A stretch of DNA of 64,000 bases, taken from contig NC_089324.1 of NCBI RefSeq assembly GCF_036669915.1, positions 16,859,631 to 16,923,630 of the forward strand, given 5' to 3'. The notes beneath the pieces were generated by a model that worked only from the letters and a program-made list of their open reading frames with translations, searched no databases and was not told the DNA's origin. Numbering within the stretch: position 1 is the first letter of the stretch; the number at the start of each line of letters is the position of its first letter. Shown one piece after another: positions 54,576-64,000 of the stretch. Position numbers and translations under genes: made by a program. Source of the stretch: Pocillopora verrucosa (taxonomy: Eukaryota; Cnidaria; Anthozoa; Scleractinia; Pocilloporidae).

Positions 54576-55497
54576 TATGCAAATTATTGTGATAGTGACA
54601 AAGCCCCATTCAATTTATTGCATATTTTATGAACAAAATTTTGTATTTCTCCTGTTATCCTTTGGTACTGACAAGGAGAATTCATTTAACAAGAGAGTGT
54701 TGTTAGGTTGGTGAGTGTTGTTAGGTTGGGTAGATCCTTTCTCTCCCTTTTTTTTTCAATTTTTCCTTTCCTTTGAGGAAGGGAGTGATTCAACTCTGAA
54801 AAAATAGATTTTCCCTAAGCTATGTTTCTAAAATAAAGGCTTGTTAAAAAACATTTGCAGTTTCTAGATTCAAAGCCACTTTGGCTAGACACCCATCTAG
54901 AATAACCAGCCACATAGTCAAGTTTTGAACCAATGACAACAACCACCCTTCACTTTTGTCATCTTTGGTTTTCTGGGTTACATGTTCACCTACTTTCAAC
55001 ATAGCTACATCCTAGCATTAGCGCTAAAATGATACTCTTCCATTTCCTGAACACATCAGAATAGTTCAAGCTTAAAAAGTTAAAAATAAAGTGGCAATGA
55101 AAACAGATTTCATTTGTGTCCTTGATAAAGAGAGGGATGGGGGGGGGGTTATTCAAAGGGGCCCCTTGTTTGATAATACAACTGGCAGGGGGAGGGGTTG
55201 AGGGCTTATTCAGAGCACTTCTGAGAGTGTAGGTACTTATTCAAGGAAATACAATTTTTTTTTATTTTGCATGAAAGTAAGTTACATGAAACTGGCCAGC
55301 TAAATCCTACCACATCTGTACTGTGTCTAAACTTGCATCCCTAGAATTGTGTAAGTATAAATAAATATAACATTTTTAAAAATAATTCTGTGCCTGATAA
55401 ACCCTTTAAGGCTGGTAAACTTAGTGATCACACCAAACACATCCCCTCTTGTGAAAAACAATTGCATTGTGAGCAATCTTAAATGTAAAATCTGTCA

Positions 55498-55706
55498 TTA
55501 ACCCTTTAACTCCCTGAAGTGATTAACAAGTAACTTCTCCCTATAATATCTAAACACTATCCAGCAAACGTGTCATGAGAATATTCATGCTTATCAGGTT
55601 GAAGTTATTACCTCGATCTGACACCAAATTCTTGTATCTTATTTACAAGGAAATGTGTAGCAGCCAGAGGGGAGAATTAACAAACAGATCGTGGGAGTTA
55701 AAGAAA
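55498..55706. repeat. TTAA-ended short repeat, family A
   Basis: It starts TTAACCCTTTAACTCCCTG and ends near GTGGGAGTTAAAG. Internal blocks such as AACTTCTCCCTATAATATCT match the other family-A copies. Confidence 0.75.
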
Positions 55707-55821
55707 TAATATGACTAATATTTTTTGTCAACCCTTTCAAACCCAAGTTCTCACTTCAAATCATTCTTACTGCTAAATCCATTTTACAATTTTAGTTCTA
55801 AGAATCTGATGTATCCCTTAC

Positions 55822-56032
55822 TTAAACCTTTCACTCCCAGATCAAATTTGTTATTCTCCTTACTGTCAATCATACAATTCTTATAATGTTAGTTCAGAGA
55901 GTTTAGTATTGAATTAACTATTTATCCCCAAATTGATATTTTTCTTTATTCTCATCACTCATCTGGTCGATATTATATTGATATTGTAAGGAGAAATTCT
56001 CTCTTGGTCACTCATGGGAGTTAAAGGGTTAA
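55822..56032. repeat. TTAA-ended short repeat, family B
   Basis: It starts TTAAACCTTTCACTCCC and ends GGGAGTTAAAGGGTTAA, with TTAA at both edges. It matches 38602-38812 in inverted orientation. Confidence 0.78.
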
Positions 56033-56249
56033 CTAATATTTCCTCTTTATTCTTGTCCCCTTTATACTTGTTCTTGTAATGCCAACCTAAGAAGAAATTA
56101 TTCATTGATCACCCCTGTTGGTCATACAGTGGAAGTAATAAATTACAGTCATAACAATAGTGATAGTGAAAGTAAGGTTAATGATAGTAATAATACCATC
56201 TGATAATTTCATTGTTACAGACGTGTGTGGACTGAGAACAAAGGATATT

Positions 56250-56419
56250 TCACATTTTAGCCCTAAATTCTCCATACTCTTCACTATACATGTCCTTTCA
56301 TACAGACATGGAGAATTTGTTTAACAATCAAATCTTCTTAGTTTGGCCATCATTTCCTTTATTCTCATGATCTTGAAAAAAATTTATATGCTGGTCACTC
56401 TTGGGGGTTTAAAAGGTTA
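56250..56419. repeat. Short repeat, family C/B-like, inverted
   Basis: GACATGGAGAATTTGTTTAA and CACTCTTGGGGGTTTAAAAG resemble the right halves of the neighbouring families in inverted orientation. The edges are uncertain. Confidence 0.45.
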
Positions 56420-56627
56420 ACCCTTAGCCTCTCAGAGTTACTAGCATCTAATTTTCCCTTACTATATCACCCCTGAATCAAACATGAAAGTCATGAGAAT
56501 AGATGAAATGATCCCCAACTAAAGCAGCTCTTGATTGTTACACAAATTCTCCTTGTCAGCCTCTTTGGAAATGTATAGAGAACAGTATGGAGAATATGCA
56601 TACTGATGTTAGGGTGTAATGGATTAA
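56417..56627. repeat. Dispersed short repeat, family C, well preserved
   Basis: It starts TTAACCCTTAGCCTCTCAG and ends GATGTTAGGGTGTAATGGATTAA. The internal blocks TATCACCCCTGAATCAAACA and AATTCTCCTTGTCAGCCTCT define the family. It ends only about 30 bp from the stop codon of SLC22 copy B. Confidence 0.78.
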
Positions 56628-56655
56628 TACTGCAGATAAAATGTTTTGTTGTGAA

Positions 56656-58824
56656 TTATGTTTTAATGACTTTAACATCCTCTTGCTTTGATCTCTCCAA
56701 ATCTTCCATTGTTTCGGGCATTGGACGCCCTTTTGTTTCTGGAAGCCTTAGACCAACTAACCCAGCCACTAATGACATACAAGCAAATATGAACATTGGT
56801 AAAGATCTGCTTTGTTCTCCCATTAGAACAACAAATGGACATAAGATTCCACCAATACGCGATGCCACAGTTGCCATGCCCATGCCAACATTGCGGATGA
56901 CAGTTGGAAAGAGTTCTGCCGCATAAACGTACAACACAGCAAATGATGCCGAGATGCAAAACTTCCCAAACATGGCTGCTACTGACTGTGCACCAGCATT
57001 TAAATTTTCTTGTTGCTGCAGTTTCATACATGCCCAGCATGAGCCTGCAGCACCCATCATGAAATAGAAAAGAGATTTGCGGCGGCCTGACCAGTTGAGC
57101 AGTAAGACTGTCAGCAGGTAAGATGGGATTTCTACCAAGCCAGCTAAGACAAAATTAAAGTACATATTACCACCTAGGTTTTTTACATTCAACGACAGGC
57201 CGTAATAGACATGACTATTTACAAACCAGCTTATGATCATTATAAGGGTTATAACACAAGTGCTTCTGTTCAAAAATAAGTCAACAATTCCGTAACTTCT
57301 TCCCGTTGAGCCACCTTTTGCGGTTCCCTTCTCACGTCGAAGTGTCACATGTTTATTTCCAGAACCATTTTCAACAGAGATCTTTGATAAGATAGCTTCA
57401 GCTTCATCATATCGGCCTTGGGTAGCCAGCCACCTAGGAGATTCTGGAATTGTTTTAACAATGAAAAAGCCAAATGTTGTAGGAAGAGCTGACACTATGG
57501 TAAGATATCGCCAATTTGGAATTAGATAAGCCATAAGTCCTAGTAATGCAACAGCTATAGCAAAAAAGACTTGAAGCATGGTTCCAGCAAAACCTGTGGA
57601 GATTAAAAATATTAAAAATTGGCTTCTTCAAGGTTTTTTTTTTCTCAAAGATTACTTGAAATTTCTTTGATTAAATGTAGAGTTTCAATCACGAATGTGG
57701 TAGTAGGAGGATAGTGTTAAATAAGAAGATAGTATTCTCTACATCCAAAAAGAAAATAGCTCCTGAAGGCAATTAAAAGTTAGCCAAAGAATTCAGCTTA
57801 GTGATGGTAGCCATAAAAAATATTTGATCTCCATGCCTGAGAAAACCCCTCAGGTTTTTATTAGTTTAGGCACACATGTGTATACAACCTAATTTTGGGC
57901 AGCACAATTTCAAAAATTGACAAATCTCTGAAAAGAAAGCACCCCTGAAAAGGCTATGTCTCACAAAAATAAGCACTGAGGCAACAATGGCGGTGCTCTC
58001 TTGTTTTTTCTACCCACTTTCCCCACCTCCCTCTCCAACACCTGAGCCAAAATGGTGAAAAGAGTGAGAAACCATTTATATAAGTTTTGCCTCATCTTTA
58101 TCTCAAGATTAATATGATCACTGTGTGATCTACATCAAACAACATAATAAGATAATGGTAAATAAAATTTCACAGTCCCTAACAGTTTTCAGTTTTGAGC
58201 AACTTAAATCTAGACCAGAATTTAACTCCCCCCCCCTCCCTCCCTCAAAAACCTTTTGATAGTATTACCTCTGTATGAAGGACCGATTGATTCTGTTGCC
58301 AGCACAAAAATAATTAATCCTCCTCCACCGGCAAAAATCCCGACGAGAAACCTCAAAGTCACAAAGACATAATAAGATGGCGAAAGTCCTGACAGAAAGG
58401 CTAACGCTCCAGATAAAAAATAAGTTGAAACCCATAAAGGTTTTCGACCATGTTTATCAGCAAGGCCACCGATCAGTGGCGCTCCTACCAAGGTACCAGC
58501 CATGAAAATAGATTGAGTGAGTTCATTCTTGTACGTTTGACCACAAAGGAGGTTCCACTCTGTAGCGATCGATGTAAAGTTGGTGATAAATTCCGCTCCA
58601 TTACAAATAGAACCGTCTACCGAACAGCAACTTTCTAGCGACTTGCAATGCTTCAAGTTCGCTCGATCGCCTTTTGGACAGACCCATTTCGGTGTTGCAG
58701 CAGTGAATACAAGAACAAGCATTTGAAAGAACATAGGCAACGCCGAAAGCGATATAAGAAAGAAGCGCTTTCGCTGGTAACGACCAAATTCACCCACCAC
58801 TGTCAAAGCACTGTCGAAGTCCAT
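56656..58824 (-). CDS. SLC22-family organic ion transporter, copy B
   Basis: There are two exons, 58269-58824 and 56656-57593 (1494 nt, 497 aa). It has the same architecture as copy A: exon 1 is exactly 556 nt from MDFDSAL, with the intron at SYR|G. Motifs are MDFDSALTVVGEFGRYQR, a Cys-rich loop (SLESCCSVDGSICNG), TSIATEWNLLCGQTYKNEL, GGLADKHGRKPLW, ATESIGPSYRG, TIPESPRWLATQGRYDEAE and ETKGRPMPETMEDL. It is an integral plasma-membrane transporter with 12 predicted spans. It stands tail to tail with copy A with about 2.75 kb of repeats between them, so one duplication was followed by or coupled to an inversion. Its promoter is shared or adjacent with the divergent receptor gene at 59850. The substrate is unknown. 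Confidence 0.93.
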
Positions 58825-58996
58825 GTGGCAAATTCTATGCCGGTCTCTCTGGTGAGCTGGCGCTTATAACGAGGAGAGAACCTGGGGTGAGATTTCAAAC
58901 ATCACTGTGGGGGAGAGGGAGAGGGAGAGGGAGAGAAAATTAAAAGAGATCTATGATGATTTTAGATATATGAAATTCATATATTTGCACTGCGGT

Positions 58997-59190
58997 GAAG
59001 AAACGAATTTAAGAGATTCTCGAAGAACACTACTGAACTAGTAGTTGAAAATAGGACCTAGAAAAAAATTCAGGCCCGGTATCGCAGAGGTCATGGGTTC
59101 AAATCCCGTAAGGGCCTGAATTTTTTTCAGGTTCTATTTTCAACTATTAGTTCAGTAGTGTTCTTAGCTGCGAGGATCTCTTAAATTCGC
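58997..59190. repeat. Palindromic SINE pair with tRNA-like centre
   Basis: The left arm (TTCTCGAAGAACACTACTGA, GTAGTTGAAAATAGGACCTA, AATTCAGGCC) is mirrored by the right arm (GGCCTGAATTTTTTTCAGG, TTCTATTTTCAACTATTAGT, TCAGTAGTGTTCTTAGCTGC). The centre carries the B box GGTTCAAATCC in TCATGGGTTCAAATCCCGT. It lies in the promoter space between SLC22 copy B and the receptor cyclase. Confidence 0.85.
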
Positions 59191-59849
59191 AAAAGAGATC
59201 TACAAGAAAAATAGGTTTTGAACGCGTACAAGATTCGATGGCGTGCAATATCTGAGCTCGCATGCCATCCAAACCGTTATCAGCGGAATGTCCCCATGGA
59301 GCTCATTTAGTAAAAAACAATTCGATCACAACGCATTCACCTTCGCCGAAAAAAGAGAGAAAAAAACCTAAGTTTAGAGGGAAAATTTCCTTTTTTTTCC
59401 CTACGTTCCTTCGACAGACTGAACTTCGTAGTGTATGAGCACAACGTGCGAAAGTCAAAAAGATGACTTTGTTTTCACTTCTTTATGTGGTGGAATAAAG
59501 CTGGGTAAAAATTCAAGTTAAGCTAAAAATAGAAAAGATGATGGAACAAAATACGATGTTGCAATCGGTAGGAAACATTTTTAAAAAGCATTTTATGTCC
59601 TAAGGGCGGCGACAAAGCGTAATTAGAAGCCTCACCATTCCGCAGGCGGCAAAAGACTTAACAAAGCCTCAGCTCCTTCTCTCACTTTGAACAATAAAAT
59701 TAAAAAGACGTCATATGTTTCCGTTCCTTCGTCAGAGCCAATGATAAATTTGCTTTTGACAGATCGACAGCGAAAATATTTTTCACTGTGTGCTCGGCAG
59801 CGAACGCAAAACCAGGCGAACTACAAAGCACTTGAATTCAACTTTTGCA

Positions 59850-62800
59850 ATGAGAGTTCTTATCGACGGAATCATTGCAGTCGGTATATTCTACTTGTAT
59901 CTTCTCCCAGCCAAGAAGTACAATGTCTGGGGGCAACCGAAGCAAAATATCACCATTGCGGCGCTTGCTCCCATGACAGGTGAGTGGGATGTTGGTCGAA
60001 CGACGGCCGCCGCGATGCCCATTGCCGTCGAAGATATCAACAACGATCCATCTATTCTTCCGAACCATCGGCTTCAGTTTGTGTTCGGAAATACAAACTG
60101 TTCACCGAACACAGCGCTACCTTTAGTAATGAACTTCTGGGCGCAGCAGAAGCGAGGAGTTGACGCCTTTATTGGGGGTGGATGTAACCGAGTGTGTGAA
60201 TACATCAGCTTGTTGGCTGGAAAATGGAATCTGCCTGTCATATCATGGGGGTGTATGTCTGCTCATTTGTCCAACAGAAACACTTTCCCAACATTTGTAC
60301 GGACTGTAGGTGAGTTTAATCAGACACTGTTCTTCGAATTCATCAGAGATTACATATCATTACTCGCTTCTTCTTAAGGAAGGAATTGTTCGGTGTTATT
60401 ATGTAAGCATATTTTTTTTCTCTTTTCTCTTGTTTCTGAAGGTCCCTACACCAAAATGGAAAAGTTGCTTAAACGTTTGATGGAACATTTCAACTGGAAA
60501 CGAGTAGCCATAATCGCCTCCACCGACGACATCTGGCAGATCGCGGCTAATCTTGTGAAGATTGAGCTCCTGAAACACAAAATTAACGTCGCCCACTTTC
60601 ATTCTTTTATACCTGGTCGTCTTCATATTCTGGAGAGCAGGATTGTAAGACACGCTGATCTCATTCGTAGAGCAGCAAAACGTGCAATGAGTAAGTATAA
60701 ATGAATGAAGTAGCAAACTAACGAGAGAACGAACCAAAGAATGGATAAAAAATCAGAAACGAACACTTCTGGGGAGTGGTTCCGATAACAGTGTTACTGA
60801 GCCTTCCATGCTGTCCTATTAACCGTTTCATTACATGTAACTTCTCCTATAATATCTATACATTTTCCAGTAAAACAAGTAATGAGAATACTCAAATTCG
60901 TCAGTTAGAAATTATTATCTTGATCTAGCACAAAATTCTTCCATCTAATTGACCAGGAAATTAGTACCAGAGGGGAGGATTAACAATCAGATCTTAGGAG
61001 TCAATGGGTTTAATTAAGACCTCTCCTCACACCGGAGGACAGCGATCAAAAGTCAAACACGCCTTTTCGGGCCGGGGAAGGATGAGGCAGTAAATCGAAA
61101 TGAAAGTAATTAAGAGAATTAGTAGTGTTAGAAACCGCGATTTACTAACCGACTGGGTCTCTTGATATAAATACAATTTTCCAGTAAAAAAAAAAAAATT
61201 TAATTTGCAGTTTTCATACTTCTCTGCGATGGAGGCGACATCCGCGAAATCATGTTGAACTTTCTGGATCTGGGGCTGTTAAACGGAAACTATGCTTTCA
61301 TTACCGTCCACTTGCCCAAACGGTGAGTTTTTACGTTTGTGAAGCGAAATTTGACGGGCTTAGGTATTCGTTATTCACTGTGACGTCATTATGTGAATTG
61401 CAGTTCTTACATCGGCAACAACACGTGGATGGGTAATGACGGAAGAGATAATGACGCTAAGAAAGCTTATGAAGGGGTATTGAATATCGAACAGAAGTTT
61501 GGAACAGAGAAGCGTTCAGGTGCTAAAGTATCGGCGTTTGTGGACCGCATCAAGAAGCGAATGAAACAAGAACCGTTTAACGTGGACTTTCCAGAAAACA
61601 GAACGGTGAGTAATTATTAGGCAGTTTTTTTACATCCACCCTAGGGGGTATAGGTAGTCCACAACATCTGACTGGGGTGCTCATGGTGTCTTTTGGGGAA
61701 AAAATTTATGAATTGGTATCACATAAACTCCTCAAAATTAGTGAAAAATGACCGGAACTGCAACTGTTTGCGAGTCCAGCCTGCATACCACAACCTCTCG
61801 CTTGCAAACAAACATCCAAATATTAAAATAGAACTACGATCTTTTTTAGGGATGAGGGTGGGAGGTAATTGCAATGAGCTAACATCCCGTCTCAGGGAGT
61901 GGCAGTACTTTGTATCTCATCATGCTTTTGGAATTTACAAGCGCCGTTATAAATTTTTAGTAAAACAGTGAGCCAAAAAGCTCGTAAGACTTTCTCAGCC
62001 AAGCGACCTTGGCGCTCATCTTAGAGGGTTCATTGAATAATTGACGTGTCTCTTCACCTGATCAATAAACATAATATCATTTCTCTTATCTCAGGTGGAG
62101 GCGTATGCAGGAACAATGTACGATGCCGTTTGGTTGTACGCCCTTGCTGTGAACGAGACTCTGGAAATGGGGACAAGTATTAGAAACGGATTAGAAGTCG
62201 CTAAGAGAACATACAACAGACTTTATGAAGGTATTCTGTTAATGTCTGTTAGTTTTCTTGTGCACAACATGAAGTTCACCGATGCTGAAGCACAGTCACT
62301 GTGCTGTGCGCCATTATAGTTTTAATGATCACTCTTTAAGATAATGAAGATACCCCATTAATGAAATTTTAAAATTTTTTTGGAAAATCTTTTTTAAAAG
62401 TTCCGTACAACAATCGGTGAAAATACCTTAGTTAGGAGAGAACGATGCTAAAGGACCGAAGCGCTCCTCCTCCTCCTCACTCCCTCTCCCACCTTCAATT
62501 AAACACAACGTGCGCATTTATTTTTTAATGAACCTGCATTATGCTCCCAGGTATCGCAGGCCCAGTGTACATGGACAGAAATGGCGAGAGAGATCCTGAT
62601 TATGTGATTCAAACTCTCATCGATGACCGATTTGAAGACATTGCGTATTACACTCGATACAACGACAATTTTACTATCAGGGAGGGTGTGACCATCGTTT
62701 GGCCAGGAGGGGTAACGACTGCACCGAATGATAGTCCCGAGTGCGGATGGGACGGGGAGCTTTGTTTAACAGACAGCCGTAAGTACTGAGAAGCTGTCTC

Positions 62801-64000
62801 TTATAAAATTCCATTGTAACTTAGCTTGTGTGCTTTTATAATTATGTTCTCCCTTTGGTTACCCAGTCGTGTCCACAAAATTGTACTGAAAATGTTTTGC
62901 GAAGTTCTCCGTGTTCTCCTCTTGAATTTTAAGCGCTGTTTTCCTACAATATATTTCTCACATCTCACGACCCCTCATTTTTAAAATCTATCACTTGTAG
63001 CTGGAAATTCTTGGCTTTCAGGTTTACAGAGACTTCTTGCTTTCGTGGTGGAACTTGCGCTCAATAACGACAGTTTCGAAAGCGTGATTATATATTCTGA
63101 TATGCATGGATTTTTTTTCTCTATTTCCCCAGAGGACAGCACGACTTATATCATCATAGCTTGCTGTACTGTGTTTGGATTTGTCTTTGTCACCATGGTT
63201 TTTGTCTTCGTTTACAGGTACATTCACCATTTGACTTGTTATTAGGAGTTAACAAAATAAGTGCACTGCGCCTCAATAGTTTAGCCGGGCGGAGGGATGG
63301 GGGAAGGGGAACACAAACTTACTGAGGCTGGGTGGGGGTGTGAAATTGATGCTGATTTAGAGGCCAGCACAAAGCCTTTTATTTAATTTTCCTTCAGGAA
63401 GCTGATATTCGAGCTGGATCTTGCCCAGAATCAAACTTGGAAGGTCAAATTAGAGGATATTGTATTCCGGGACACTGTTAACCTGTTTGAGACCTCGGTA
63501 AGTTGAGTTAATTGTATCGTACAGCTTCAACGATTGAGTATTTGGATCATAACAACGCCTATACTATGGATCCTAAGAAAATGATTTGTTGACTCGACCA
63601 CTTATCAAGTAATTTTTATTGTACTTAATCCTGAGTCGAGCGTGTTAACCATCAGGCCTCCTTCATGCGAAAGTTGGCTCGATTTTAGTTTGATTAGTTG
63701 TGATCAACATGGGGAACCACCATCGTTATATCAAATATCATCGTTCATGCACAATATCACTTCGATATTTTGTTTCATTCCGTATGTAAATATCAAATTT
63801 TATCTCGACAGAACATGAACCTGGGTTCACTTAGGAGCATGAAGTCTCAGCTGATAGTAACTCGCCCCAGTCGCCCCAGTCGCCTCAGTAGCGTCGGCAG
63901 CACTAAGTCATGTGCTAGCTTAAAGTCAGCTGATACGCAGTGCTCAGCCAGATGGAGCTTGCACGAACAGGTCTTCTCATCTGGCTTTACCAACATCGCT
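59850..64000 (+). CDS. Receptor guanylate cyclase (natriuretic-peptide-receptor-like), N-terminal part
   Basis: Exons are 59850-60309, 60442-60690, 61211-61322, 61404-61605, 62095-62230, 62551-62778, 63133-63217, 63398-63497 and 63812-64000 (continuing). Together they encode 587 aa with all phases consistent. The protein converts an extracellular ligand signal to cyclic GMP in the plasma membrane. It begins with a hydrophobic signal/anchor segment (IIAVGIFYLYLLP). An ANF-type ligand-binding region follows (LAPMTGEWDVGRTTAAAMPI, then NFWAQQKRGVDAFIGGGC, NWKRVAIIASTDD, FILLCDGGDIREIM, MYDAVWLYALAVNETL). The transmembrane span is on exon 63133-63217 (IIIACCTVFGFVFVTMVFVF). The juxtamembrane start of the kinase-homology domain (WKVKLEDIVFRD) and a Ser-rich stretch follow. 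The kinase-homology and cyclase domains should lie beyond 64000. The ligand is unknown. Confidence 0.88.
60819..61013. repeat. TTAA-ended short repeat, family A, in receptor intron
   Basis: It starts TTAACCGTTTCATTACATG and carries AACTTCTCCTATAATATCTA and GATTAACAATCAGATCTTAG, matching other family-A copies. Confidence 0.65.

Overview
The window is nuclear DNA of an animal, most likely an anthozoan cnidarian (stony coral or sea anemone). The evidence is split genes with GT-AG introns, AT-rich introns and intergenic DNA crowded with short palindromic and SINE-like repeats, and proteins that match animal families (NUP160, SOSS-B, neurobeachin-like, lysosomal phospholipase A2, SLC22, receptor guanylate cyclase). 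The assignment to Anthozoa rests on remembered repeat types and is an inference. No bacterial operon, plasmid, phage or CRISPR structure is present.

Layout from left to right. Positions 1-3055 (+) hold the last five exon pieces of NUP160. Positions 5217-9744 (+) hold a complete five-exon SOSS-B (NABP1/2, hSSB) gene. Positions 10230-12335 hold a satellite of about 8.5 units of 240-243 bp, each containing a hairpin. Positions 13939-40611 (-) hold a neurobeachin-like (NBEAL) gene. I could thread 40 coding exons with consistent phases, totalling 7290 nt (2429 aa). Positions 40640-51502 hold a tandem array of LCAT/PLA2G15-type phospholipase genes: a relic first exon, an intact copy, a decayed copy without the catalytic-serine exon, and a second intact copy. 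Positions 52077-58824 hold two SLC22-type transporters facing tail to tail. Positions 59850-64000 (+) hold the extracellular, membrane and early intracellular exons of an NPR-like receptor guanylate cyclase that runs off the window.

The genes do not form one pathway. The two tandem families (phospholipases and SLC22) arose by local duplication, while the large NBEAL gene is a conserved membrane-trafficking scaffold. The remaining DNA is dominated by small non-autonomous elements: TTAA-ended short elements in three families, several near-perfect hairpins, a roughly 0.9 kb element carrying a hairpin inside it, and tRNA-derived SINEs.

The most notable observations are the hairpin-unit satellite, the phospholipase birth-and-death array with a relic exon immediately upstream of the NBEAL start codon, a stop-free 177-nt intron and a GC-AG intron inside NBEAL, and a palindromic SINE pair in the short divergent promoter between an SLC22 gene and the receptor cyclase.
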